Source of the DNA: Chitinophaga parva
GTDB lineage: Bacteria > Bacteroidota > Bacteroidia > Chitinophagales > Chitinophagaceae
DNA length: 64,000 nucleotides
NCBI RefSeq assembly: GCF_003071345.1
Contig: NZ_QCYK01000002.1
Coordinates: 1,550,001 to 1,614,000, forward strand
Reading direction: 5' to 3'
The position numbers and the translations under genes are program-made. The notes under the pieces were generated by a model, which was given only the letters and a program-made list of their open reading frames with translations, searched no databases and was not told the DNA's origin. Below, one piece after another: positions 41,740-50,574 of the stretch (within the stretch, counting starts at the first letter, position 1; every line of letters starts with the position of its first letter).

Positions 41740-43017
41740 ATGGAAAGACCAGAAATCAAAATACTAGTAGTCGATGACCGGGAAGACAACCTGTTCTCCA
41801 TCGAAACCATCCTGGAAAAGGATGGTTACACGATCGTGAAGGCGAACAGTGGTATGGCTGCCCTGAAGAGCCTGCTGCAAAAGCAGGACTTCACGCTTAT
41901 CCTGATGGACGTGCAAATGCCTGGTATGAACGGGTTTGAGACGGCCAACATGATCTATGAGCGCGACAGGCTGCGCGACATTCCCATTATCTTTATTACC
42001 GCCAATGATTATGGCGAAGAGTATATTTTTAAAGGATACCAGATGGGCGGCGTGGACTACATCTACAAACCCATTGATCCTGAACTGCTGCGGGTAAAAG
42101 TGAGCGTGTTTGTGGAAATGTACCGCAAAACCCAGCAGCTGGTGGCCCAGGAAAAAAAGCTGCTGGCCATGAATAAAAGCCTGGAAAAAGAGATCCAGGA
42201 CCGCATTATTTCGGAAGAAAAGATACGCCTGCTCAACCAGCAGCTGCTGGAAAATAATGCCCACCTGAAGGCTACCAACGAAGAGCTGAACCGCTTTGCC
42301 TACGTGGCTTCCCACGACCTGCAGGAGCCCCTGCGCAAGATCATGGTGTTCAGTGATAAGATGGGTTTTAAGTTCAAGGACCAGATCCACCCCGAGATGG
42401 CGGATTACCTGCAAAAGATCACCAACGCCGCGGAACGCATGCAGCTGCTCATCAAAGACCTGCTCAAATATTCCCGCCAGACCAGCGTGGATGATGATGA
42501 TTACGAAGTGGTGGATGTAAAGAAACTGGTGCAGGAAGTGCTCAGCGACATGGAAGTGGAAATAGAGCAGCGCCGCGCGGTGATCACGGTAGACGACCTG
42601 CCGGTGCTCTCCGGTTATCCCAGCCAGCTACGCCAGCTGTTCCAGAACCTGATCAGCAATTCCCTGAAATTCAGCCGGCCGGACCGGGAGCCCCGCATCC
42701 GTGTGAGCGCTACCCTGGTAAGCGATGGCCAGCCTGGCAAAGGGATGCCTGGCACGCATTACCGCATTGCCATTGCAGATAATGGCATCGGCTTCGATCC
42801 TAAATACACGGATGACATTTTTGTAGTGTTCAAACGCCTGCACAGCTATCATGAATTTGCAGGTACCGGGGTGGGGCTTTCTATCTGTAAAAAGATCGTA
42901 GAACGGCACAAAGGATATATTGAGGCCAGCAGCGCCCTGGGAGAGGGGGCGGTTTTCACCATCGGCCTGCCGGAAAAACACAGCAGCCTTCAACCCCTGC
43001 TGCGGCAAACTACCTGA
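41740..43017 (+). CDS. Response regulator-histidine kinase fusion
   Basis: A 425-residue cytosolic protein. The N-terminal receiver (about 1-125, phospho-Asp57 in LMDVQMPG, Lys in YIYKPID) is joined by a coiled coil to HisKA with phospho-His192 (ASHDLQEPLRK) and a HATPase domain (about 300-415: NLISNSLKFS, DNGIGF, GTGVGLSICKKI). In such proteins the receiver tunes the attached kinase. Start ATG 41740 (MERPEIKIL) is chosen because the upstream codons lie in a GTAC repeat. With the hybrid kinase upstream and the single receiver downstream it makes a probable phosphorelay cluster. Confidence 0.9.
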   Translation: MERPEIKILVVDDREDNLFSIETILEKDGYTIVKANSGMAALKSLLQKQDFTLILMDVQMPGMNGFETANMIYERDRLRDIPIIFITANDYGEEYIFKGYQMGGVDYIYKPIDPELLRVKVSVFVEMYRKTQQLVAQEKKLLAMNKSLEKEIQDRIISEEKIRLLNQQLLENNAHLKATNEELNRFAYVASHDLQEPLRKIMVFSDKMGFKFKDQIHPEMADYLQKITNAAERMQLLIKDLLKYSRQTSVDDDDYEVVDVKKLVQEVLSDMEVEIEQRRAVITVDDLPVLSGYPSQLRQLFQNLISNSLKFSRPDREPRIRVSATLVSDGQPGKGMPGTHYRIAIADNGIGFDPKYTDDIFVVFKRLHSYHEFAGTGVGLSICKKIVERHKGYIEASSALGEGAVFTIGLPEKHSSLQPLLRQTT

Positions 43018-43075
43018 TCCAGGCAGGATGGTGCCCGCATTTAACCCGGCATTTATCTTTGAGAAAAAAACACCG

Positions 43076-43471
43076 TTACTTTTGATGGATCCGGGAAAAG
43101 AGGTCCTTCAGGATCTGCACCAGGTCACTGATGCGGGAGGGCTTGCTCACAAAGGCGGTGGCCCCTGCCGCCATGGCCAGGGAAGAGAAATGATGCTCCG
43201 ACGAGGTGGAATACATCACCACCGGGATAGCCCTGGTGGATGGCATCCTTTTCAGTTCCGCCAGGCATTGCAGCCCGTTGATGCGCGGCATATTCAGGTC
43301 CAGGAAAATATAATCCGGCGATACTGCATTTTGTTGCAGCTGCGCCAGGGCATCTGTAGCATTATTGGCAAAAGCGCATTGATAGCTGGGCCCTACTTCT
43401 TCCAGTGCCAGGGCAAAGATCTCCTGGTCATCCGGATCATCGTCAATAATCAGGCAAGTCGTGTGATGCAT
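43076..43471 (-). CDS. Stand-alone receiver-domain protein
   Basis: A 131-residue single receiver domain: acidic pocket LIIDDDPDD, phospho-acceptor Asp58 in FLDLNMPRINGL, conserved Ser/Thr region (VVMYSTSS) and Lys in FVSKPSRI. There is no output domain, so it probably passes phosphate on or binds a partner protein. It is similar to Rcp1-type regulators. It is convergent with the REC-kinase gene, with a 58-bp gap. Start ATG 43471 is preferred to a longer frame. Confidence 0.88.
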   Translation of the reverse strand: MHHTTCLIIDDDPDDQEIFALALEEVGPSYQCAFANNATDALAQLQQNAVSPDYIFLDLNMPRINGLQCLAELKRMPSTRAIPVVMYSTSSEHHFSSLAMAAGATAFVSKPSRISDLVQILKDLFSRIHQK

Positions 43472-43720
43472 GTAGCTAGTTATATTTAACAATGGCGATT
43501 GGGCGTGTTCCGGTAAATGTGGTGTAAGATAAATATTATCCAGCATTGTTGAACGAGCTTTATCAACATAATGATGGTATTATTACACACATTTGCGGGC
43601 AATTGTTCACCACAAAAGAAAATATGCTGAAAATTATTCTCACTTCAAAGTGCCAGCCGGCGTAAATCCTTGCTACTGCGTGTTTTTATAAAAGGATGCT
43701 TTTCATTTGTTAGAAAATTG

Positions 43721-45874
43721 TTAAGCTATAGGTACGCTGCCTTGTTTCCCCGTTCCCGCTTTTAATAATACGATGGACCTGCCGGCCACCGGGATGGTTT
43801 CCCCACTCTTACATACAGGACTGCTATCTTTTTCCGGCAGGGTTGCCTTATCGGTATCCAGCATTACACACCACTGCTTGCCATATTTTGGCTCTGGCAG
43901 CATAAAGTCCAGGGCATCATGGTGTGCATTGAAAATGATGTAAAAACTATCGTCTATCATCTGCTCCCCGTGCGGCCCCACAGCGTGCAGCCCGTGCCCG
44001 TTCAGGAAAATACCGACAGATTTTGCAAAGGCGGCATCCCATTGCTCCTGGCCCATTTCCTGGCCTTCCGGTGTAAACCAGGCAATATCCTCTGCGGCCC
44101 GCGCGCGGATGGGCTGCCCCTGGAACCAGCGCCGCCGGTGAAACGCGGGATGGTTAATACGCAGCTGTATCAGGTGGCGGGTAAAGGAGAGCAGTTCCAC
44201 ATCGGCCCTCGTCCAGTTTATCCAGGAGATCTCATTATCCTGGCAGTAAGCATTGTTATTGCCCTGTTGCGTGCGGCCGCATTCATCGCCCGCTACGATC
44301 ATCGGCACGCCCTGGCTCAGGAACAGGGTCGCCAGGAAATTACGCTGTTGTTTTTTCCGCAGTGCGTTGATGCCGGCATCGTCTGTGGGCCCTTCTGCGC
44401 CGCAGTTCCAGCTGCGGTTATGGCTTTCCCCGTCTGTATTATTATCCTTGTTCGCATCATTGTGCTTATCGTTGTAAGACACCAGGTCCAGCAGCGTGAA
44501 TCCGTCATGCGCGGTGATGAAATTAATGCTGGCCCCGGGGGTGCGGTAGTCATCCTTGTACAGGTCTGCGCTGCCGGTAAAGCGCTGGGCAAATTCCGGC
44601 AGGGTCCTGTCTTCCCCCCGCCAGTAGTCCCGGATGCAGTCGCGGTACAGGCCATTCCACTCCGCCCATCCCGGGGGGAACTTGCCTACCTGGTAGCCGC
44701 CTTCCCCGATATCCCACGGCTCTGCGATCAGCTTCACCTGGGAGATCATGGGGTCCTGGTGGATGATGTCAAAGAAAGCGGAGAGGCGGTGCACTTCATG
44801 CAGTTCCCGCGCCAGGGTGGCCGCCAGGTCAAAGCGGAAGCCATCCACGTGCATCTCTGCTATCCAGTACCGCAGGCTGTCCATGATAAGGCGCAGCACA
44901 TTGGGCAGGTTGGCATTCATCGTATTGCCGGTGCCGGTGTAGTCCATGTAATAGCGCTTATCATCCGTAAGGCGGTAGTAAGATGCATTGTCAATGCCCC
45001 TGAAACTCAAGGTAGGACCCAGGTGGCTGCCTTCGCCGGTATGGTTGTACACCACGTCTATGATCACTTCTATGCCGGCTTTGTGCAGGTTCTTCACCAT
45101 TTGTTTAAACTCCTGCACCTGCTGGCCCTGTACACCCTGGCTGGCATAGCGCGCATCCGGCGCAAAGAAGCCGATGGTGTTATATCCCCAGTAGTTGGTA
45201 AGCCCCTTGTCCAGCAGGTAGCGGTCCACTACAAAATGGTGCACGGGCATCAGCTCTATGGCTGTAATGCCCAGTGCTTTCAGGTAGTTGATGGTCACTT
45301 CGTGGCCAATACCCGCGTAGGTGCCACGCAGTGGCTCCGGTATGTCCGGGTGCAGTTTGGTAAAGCCTTTTACATGGGCTTCGTAAATAATGCTGTCGTG
45401 GTAAGCGATGCGGGGCGGGGTGTCGTCTTCCCAGTCAAACCGCGGGTCTATCACCACACACTTGGGCAGGTAAGGCGCGCTGTCTTCTTCGCTGAAACTG
45501 AGGTCTTCCGCTGCATCGCCTATCTTGTAGCCAAACAACGCATCGTGCCAGTCAATGACGCCGGCAATAGCCTTGGCATAAGGGTCTATGAGCAGTTTAT
45601 GTTCATTGTACCGGTGCCCGTTTGCCGGCTCGTAGGGGCCGGCCACGCGGTAGCCGTATACCTGCCCGGGTTGCAGGCCCGGGAGGTAGGCATGCCACAC
45701 CTGGTGGGTGCGTTCTTTAAAAACAACCATTTCCGGGTTGGGGTCTGCCGGGTCTTTAAACAGGCAAAGTGTTACACCGGTGGCGTTGTCTGCATAAAGG
45801 GCAAAGTTGACGCCTTTGCCATCCCAGGTGGCGCCCAGCGGGTAAGGACTGCCAGGGTAAGTGGAGATGCTCAT
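43721..45874 (-). CDS. glgX: Glycogen debranching enzyme, GlgX type (GH13_11)
   Basis: A 717-residue enzyme with an N-terminal CBM48-like beta domain (GSPYPLGATWDGKGVNFALY) and a GH13 barrel. Motifs are DVVYNHTGEG, GFRFDLAA (nucleophile Asp), LIAEPWDIGEGGYQ (acid/base Glu) and TAHDGFTL. The GlgX/isoamylase hallmark VVYNHT and the long C-terminal domain fit glycogen debranching, releasing maltooligosaccharides by cleaving alpha-1,6 branches. No signal peptide is seen, so it is cytosolic. Start ATG 45874 (MSISTYPGS). It is divergent from the rhamnosidase gene across 138 bp. TreX-like activity cannot be excluded. Confidence 0.9.
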   Translation of the reverse strand: MSISTYPGSPYPLGATWDGKGVNFALYADNATGVTLCLFKDPADPNPEMVVFKERTHQVWHAYLPGLQPGQVYGYRVAGPYEPANGHRYNEHKLLIDPYAKAIAGVIDWHDALFGYKIGDAAEDLSFSEEDSAPYLPKCVVIDPRFDWEDDTPPRIAYHDSIIYEAHVKGFTKLHPDIPEPLRGTYAGIGHEVTINYLKALGITAIELMPVHHFVVDRYLLDKGLTNYWGYNTIGFFAPDARYASQGVQGQQVQEFKQMVKNLHKAGIEVIIDVVYNHTGEGSHLGPTLSFRGIDNASYYRLTDDKRYYMDYTGTGNTMNANLPNVLRLIMDSLRYWIAEMHVDGFRFDLAATLARELHEVHRLSAFFDIIHQDPMISQVKLIAEPWDIGEGGYQVGKFPPGWAEWNGLYRDCIRDYWRGEDRTLPEFAQRFTGSADLYKDDYRTPGASINFITAHDGFTLLDLVSYNDKHNDANKDNNTDGESHNRSWNCGAEGPTDDAGINALRKKQQRNFLATLFLSQGVPMIVAGDECGRTQQGNNNAYCQDNEISWINWTRADVELLSFTRHLIQLRINHPAFHRRRWFQGQPIRARAAEDIAWFTPEGQEMGQEQWDAAFAKSVGIFLNGHGLHAVGPHGEQMIDDSFYIIFNAHHDALDFMLPEPKYGKQWCVMLDTDKATLPEKDSSPVCKSGETIPVAGRSIVLLKAGTGKQGSVPIA

Positions 45875-45923
45875 ACGAATAGTTAGAAATGGTTTCCAAA
45901 GCGTTGTGTGTAACACATTTTAT

Positions 45924-45933
45924 ACCAAGTGGT
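45924..45933. promoter_or_regulatory. Candidate operator palindrome between glgX and the rhamnosidase gene
   Basis: ACCA-AG-TGGT lies in the divergent glgX/GH106 region, about 80 bp before the rhamnosidase start. It could serve the GntR-type regulator at 55513. The motif is short, and no second copy was found inside the operon. Confidence 0.25.
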
Positions 45934-46012
45934 CTGGCACCGGGCAACAGTACAGGACAGTTATCCCTGCGCATGCGCTTATATTAATGCATATTTACAG
46001 ACCATGCCATGT

Positions 46013-49000
46013 ATGAAACGGAAACAACACTTTGCTGTACTGCTATCAATGCTCTTTTTTGCAAACCGCCTCATGGCCCAGGGGCCCGGTACCGCTTTGT
46101 ACCGGGGCTTCCAGCAGCCGCCGGACAGCGTAAAGCCATCGGTGTACTGGTACTGGTTGTCGGGCAATGTTTCACCCGGTGGCGTTACCCGGGATGTGGC
46201 GGCTATGTCACAGGTGGGTATCGGGCGCGCCTTTATTGGCAACATTGGCCTGGGTGCGGAAGTGCCCGCAGGCCCCGTGCAGTTCTTTTCCCCGGAATGG
46301 TGGACGGTAACCCGCGCTGCTATGCAGGCGGGAGCGGATCATCATGTGGCCATCGGCCTGTTTAACGGGCCGGGATGGAGCCAGTCCGGCGGCCCGTGGA
46401 TCAAGCCGGGACAGTCCATGCGCTACCTGGCGGCCAGCACCACCACGGTGCAGGGCGGGCAGTATATTACACAAAAGCTCCCAGCACCAGGCAAAGACTT
46501 CCAGGACGTAGCGGTACTGGCCATCCCTGCTGCACCGGCAGCCCCGGTATGGAACATTACTTCAGAACTAACGGTAACGGGTATACGTAATCTTACAGAT
46601 GATAACATCACTACCACGGTGCAGCTGCCGGACAGTATACACCGCATGGAGCTGCGCCTGCAAAGCGCAGCTCCATGCACAGTGCGCACGCTGGTGCTGC
46701 AGGGCGGGCAACATGCGTTTTATGCAAAAGGGCGGCTGGAAGTGAATACCGGAGCCGGTTATAAAGAAGTAACAAGCTTTGAATACGACCGCAGCAACCC
46801 GGCAGACAATGTGGGCTTCATGCCCTGGGCACCGGTAGTGATAGCCCTGCCGCCCACGCCAGGCAAGGATTTCCGCCTGTTGCTGGAAGAAGCCAGGGGC
46901 GGCATTTCCCTGGCGGACGTGCAACTGGATACCCTGGCGCGGGTGGCCCGCTATCCTGAAAAACAGTTGGGTAAAATGTTTCCCGCGCCGCAACCCCTGT
47001 GGGATACTTATCTGTGGCCCAATGACAGCCCTGATACAGCGCAGGCATTATCCACCCGCCAGGTGCTGGACATTACCCGCTTTATGCAGCCGGATGGCAC
47101 GCTGCGCTGGCAGGCGCCCCGTTCCGCTGAACCGGGTGTTAAGGGCAACACCGCCACCACCCGCTGGACCATCCTCCGCATGGGCATGTTGCCCACGGGC
47201 GTACATAACGCCCCTGCCACGCCGGATGCCACGGGCCTGGAAGTGGACAAACTCTCCGCCATGGCCATGGCGGCACATTTCAGCGCTTTTGTAAAACGGG
47301 TGTATGATAGCCTGGCCCCGGCACAACGCAGCGCCTTTAAATACGTGGTGGCAGACAGTTACGAAACCGGCTCCCAGAACTGGACGGATGATATGCGTAC
47401 GGCCTTTCGTAAAACTTATGGCTATGATCCGCTGCCCTGGCTGCCCGTGCTTACCGGCAGGGTAGTGGGCAGCCCGGATCAGAGCAGCCGTTTCCTGTGG
47501 GACCTGCGCCGCCTGGTGGCAGACCGTATTGCGTACCAATATGTAGGTGCACTGCGCCGGGAAAGCCATCGCCTGGGCCTGGGTCTCTGGCTGGAAAACT
47601 ACGGCCACTGGGGCTTCCCGGCGGAGTTTCTTCAATACGGCGGGCAGAGTGATGAAGTGGGGGGTGAGTTCTGGAGCGAAGGCGCCCTGGGCAGTGTGGA
47701 GCTGCGCGATGCATCTTCTGCGGCACACATTTATGGCAAGACCAAAGTATCTGCAGAATCATTTACCGCGGCCCTGGCCACGTATTACCGCTACCCGGCC
47801 ATGTTGAAAAAACGCGGCGACTGGTCTTTCACGGAAGGTGTGAATAACACGTTGCTGCACGTATTCATTTCCCAACCCGACGATAGCCTGCGACCCGGTA
47901 TCAACGCATGGTTTGGTACTGAGTTTAACCGGGGCAACACCTGGTTTAAAGAAGGGAAGGCGTTCATTGACTATGTGCGCCGTTGTAATTACTTACTGCA
48001 ACAAGGCCTGCCGGTAAAGGACGTTGCTTATTTTATTGGGGAGGATGCACCGAAGATGAGCGGCATCCGCCAGCCGGAACTGCCCCAGGGATATGATTTT
48101 GACTACATCAATGCGGAAGTGCTGCTTACACGGGCGCAGGTAAAAGACGGGACGCTGGTGCTGCCGGATGGCCTGCGCTACCGCGTGCTGGTATTACCCC
48201 CGCAAACCACCATGCGGCCTGCTTTGCTGCGCAAGCTGGATACCCTGGTGCGCGCAGGGGCCGTGGTGGTGGGCCCTGCACCGCAGCAATCTCCCAGCCT
48301 GCAGGATTATCCCCGTGCAGATGCCATGGTGCAACAACTGGCCACAAAACTTTGGAGCCGGGAAACCATACACCACGCAGGCAAGGGCATGGTGATCCAT
48401 GACATGCCGCTGCGGGATGTATTTGCATTGCTGCAATTGCAGCCAGACCTGGAATGGCAGCAACAACCGGTGCTCTTCACCCACCGCCGCACGGCAGATG
48501 GTAGTGACATTTATTTCATCAGCAACCAGGCGGATAGCATGATTGCCTTCCGCCCGGTGTTCCGCGTAAAGGCGCTGCAGCCCACGTACTGGGATGCGGT
48601 GACCGGCAGCGCACGCGCCTTGCCGGAATACGCCCAAACGCCCACTGGTACGGCCGTGCCGCTTACCCTGGCGCCAGCGCAAAGCGTCTTTATCGTGTTT
48701 AATAAACGGGCCGGTTTGCAGGCAATAAACCGCCGTAATTTCCCGGAACAACGGGTGCTGCAAACCATACAAGGCACCTGGCAATTGCAGCTGGACAGCC
48801 TGCACCTGCAACTGGATACGCTGCAGGACTGGACCACGCTGGCAGACAAACGCGCCCGTTATTTTTCCGGCAGCGGGGTGTATGAAATTTCCGTTCCTGT
48901 AGATAGCGTACCTGCACACGGCCCGGTATTGCTGGATCTGGGGAAAGTAAGCGCCATAGCCCATGTACAGGTGAATGGCACAGACGCCGGCACGGTGTGG

Positions 49001-49222
49001 ACGGCACCCTGGCAGGCAGACGTTTCGCACGCGCTGAAGCGGGGACGCAATACCATCCGCATTACGGTGGTGAACACGTGGGTGAACGCGCTGGTGGGCG
49101 ATCAGCAACTGCCCAAAGCACAACGGAAGTTGCACCTGAGCTATGACCCGTTCCATGCGGACACGCCTTTACAACCCGCGGGCCTGCTGGGCCCTGTAAC
49201 ACTGCGGGCGGAAGTGCAGTAA
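46013..49222 (+). CDS. GH106-type alpha-L-rhamnosidase
   Basis: A 1069-residue exported protein with a signal peptide (about 1-22, ending LMAQ). The sequence fits GH106: an opening block with YWYWLSGNVSPGGVTRDVAAM, then FFSPEWW and FNGPGWSQSGGPWI. Further in are DSYETGSQNWTDDMRTAF and LENYGHWGFPAEF, Glu-rich blocks of the catalytic barrel. A C-terminal beta-sandwich follows (YFSGSGVYEISVPV to NTIRITVVNTWVNALVG). It should release L-rhamnose from plant or bacterial glycans in the periplasm. It heads an operon for L-rhamnose uptake and breakdown, which supports the specificity. Start ATG 46013, with ATG 46004 possible. Confidence 0.88.
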   Translation: MKRKQHFAVLLSMLFFANRLMAQGPGTALYRGFQQPPDSVKPSVYWYWLSGNVSPGGVTRDVAAMSQVGIGRAFIGNIGLGAEVPAGPVQFFSPEWWTVTRAAMQAGADHHVAIGLFNGPGWSQSGGPWIKPGQSMRYLAASTTTVQGGQYITQKLPAPGKDFQDVAVLAIPAAPAAPVWNITSELTVTGIRNLTDDNITTTVQLPDSIHRMELRLQSAAPCTVRTLVLQGGQHAFYAKGRLEVNTGAGYKEVTSFEYDRSNPADNVGFMPWAPVVIALPPTPGKDFRLLLEEARGGISLADVQLDTLARVARYPEKQLGKMFPAPQPLWDTYLWPNDSPDTAQALSTRQVLDITRFMQPDGTLRWQAPRSAEPGVKGNTATTRWTILRMGMLPTGVHNAPATPDATGLEVDKLSAMAMAAHFSAFVKRVYDSLAPAQRSAFKYVVADSYETGSQNWTDDMRTAFRKTYGYDPLPWLPVLTGRVVGSPDQSSRFLWDLRRLVADRIAYQYVGALRRESHRLGLGLWLENYGHWGFPAEFLQYGGQSDEVGGEFWSEGALGSVELRDASSAAHIYGKTKVSAESFTAALATYYRYPAMLKKRGDWSFTEGVNNTLLHVFISQPDDSLRPGINAWFGTEFNRGNTWFKEGKAFIDYVRRCNYLLQQGLPVKDVAYFIGEDAPKMSGIRQPELPQGYDFDYINAEVLLTRAQVKDGTLVLPDGLRYRVLVLPPQTTMRPALLRKLDTLVRAGAVVVGPAPQQSPSLQDYPRADAMVQQLATKLWSRETIHHAGKGMVIHDMPLRDVFALLQLQPDLEWQQQPVLFTHRRTADGSDIYFISNQADSMIAFRPVFRVKALQPTYWDAVTGSARALPEYAQTPTGTAVPLTLAPAQSVFIVFNKRAGLQAINRRNFPEQRVLQTIQGTWQLQLDSLHLQLDTLQDWTTLADKRARYFSGSGVYEISVPVDSVPAHGPVLLDLGKVSAIAHVQVNGTDAGTVWTAPWQADVSHALKRGRNTIRITVVNTWVNALVGDQQLPKAQRKLHLSYDPFHADTPLQPAGLLGPVTLRAEVQ

Positions 49223-49330
49223 CCTGCGCGATCATCGTACCGCGGCGCCGCCAGCCTGGGCATGATGGCACAGGATGGGACTTTGCCGGGGCCGGGTTAC
49301 TTTTATTCTAACTGATACAAAATAAATTCC

Positions 49331-50389
49331 ATGCAGGCACTCCTGGGTGTTATATTCCACTTTATCGGCGGTTTCGCCTCCGGCAGTTTTTACCTGCCGT
49401 ATAAAAAAGTAAAAGGCTGGTCCTGGGAAAGCTATTGGCTGGCCGGCGGTTTGTTTTCCTGGCTCATTGTTCCCCTGGTAGCGGCCTGGCTCACGGTGCC
49501 CGGCTTTATGAACATCATCCATGCAGCGCCCACCAGCGTGCTGGGATGGACGTTTTTACTGGGCCTGCTGTGGGGCATTGGTGGCTTGACTTTTGGGCTA
49601 TCTATGCGTTACTTGGGGATGTCCCTGGGCATGTCTGTAGCGTTGGGTTTTACCTCGGCTTTCGGCTCCCTGGTGCCGCCCATTTACCGGGACCTGTTTG
49701 CGCCGGACAGCGGCGTTACCTTTACCCAGATGCTACATAGCAAGGGAGGCGTGATCGTGCTCATTGGCGTGGCGGTATGCCTTATCGGGATTGGTATCTG
49801 CGGCCGTGCCGGCATGCTCAAGGAAAAGGTGCTCACGCCGGAAGAACAAAAGGTGGGCGTAAAAGAATTTAACCTTAGCAAGGGCCTGATCGTGGCTACG
49901 ATATCCGGCATCCTGAGCGCCTGTTTCAATTTCGGCATAGAAGCCGGCAGGTCCATGGCCGTAGTGGCCGAGGCGAACGGGGCCAACCCCCTGTTCCGCA
50001 ACAACGTGATCTTCGTGGTCATTCTCTGGGGCGGCCTCACTACGAACGTGCTGTGGTGCATTTATCTCAATTTGAAAAACAAAAGCTACCGTGACTATGG
50101 CAACAGGTCCACGCCACTGGCGGCTAACTATATTTTTTCCGCACTGGCAGGTACCACGTGGTTCCTCCAGTTCTTTTTCTACGGCATGGGCGAAAGCCGC
50201 CTGGGCAACGGCGCCAGCTCCTGGATCCTGCACATGGCTTTCATCATCCTGGTGTCTAACTGCTGGGGCATCGCCCTCAAGGAATGGAAGGGCGTGGACC
50301 GTAAAACCTGGACCGCCATTTCCCTCGGCATTGCCACCATCATGCTTTCCGTACTGCTGGTAGGGTGGGGGAATAGCGTGGGTGGTTAA
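49331..50389 (+). CDS. rhaT: L-rhamnose:H+ symporter RhaT
   Basis: A 352-residue inner-membrane protein with about ten membrane helices. It begins MQALLGVIFHFIGGFASGSFYLPYKKVKGWSWE, as in RhaT, and contains GGLTFGLSMRYLGMSLGMSVALG and FYGMGESRLG. It imports L-rhamnose with a proton. It follows the rhamnosidase by 108 bp. Downstream lies one arm of a perfect 26-bp inverted repeat starting 3 bp after its stop, separating it from the aldolase gene. Confidence 0.92.
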   Translation: MQALLGVIFHFIGGFASGSFYLPYKKVKGWSWESYWLAGGLFSWLIVPLVAAWLTVPGFMNIIHAAPTSVLGWTFLLGLLWGIGGLTFGLSMRYLGMSLGMSVALGFTSAFGSLVPPIYRDLFAPDSGVTFTQMLHSKGGVIVLIGVAVCLIGIGICGRAGMLKEKVLTPEEQKVGVKEFNLSKGLIVATISGILSACFNFGIEAGRSMAVVAEANGANPLFRNNVIFVVILWGGLTTNVLWCIYLNLKNKSYRDYGNRSTPLAANYIFSALAGTTWFLQFFFYGMGESRLGNGASSWILHMAFIILVSNCWGIALKEWKGVDRKTWTAISLGIATIMLSVLLVGWGNSVGG

Positions 50390-50390
50390 A

Positions 50391-50423
50391 ACGTACAACG
50401 TACAGCGTACAACGTACGGCGTA
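50391..50423 (+). repeat. GTAC-unit repeat, copy C (left arm of inverted repeat)
   Basis: Starts 2 bp after the rhaT stop. Bases 50392-50417 are the exact reverse complement of 50523-50548, so the two arms could form a 26-bp stem with a 105-nt loop. Confidence 0.9.
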
Positions 50424-50515
50424 TGATTACGGGACGTGTCAACAGGTGGCAAACAAACAGTAAACTAAAAACAAAAACATACTGAAATGCGCCGGCATGG
50501 TGCTTTCAAAGCAAG

Positions 50516-50562
50516 GTACGTTGTACGTTGTACGCTGTACGTTGTACGCTGTATCTTGTACA
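50516..50562 (+). repeat. GTAC-unit repeat, copy D (right arm of inverted repeat)
   Basis: GTACGTT-type units in reverse orientation, ending 13 bp before the aldolase/dehydrogenase start at 50575. It pairs perfectly with copy C over 26 bp. Confidence 0.9.
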
Positions 50563-50574
50563 AACTTTCAAATC

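Noticed and set aside
43919..45886. 655-codon plus-strand open frame antisense to glgX
   Set aside because: The glgX frame has all GH13 motifs. The opposite frame has none and starts inside it.
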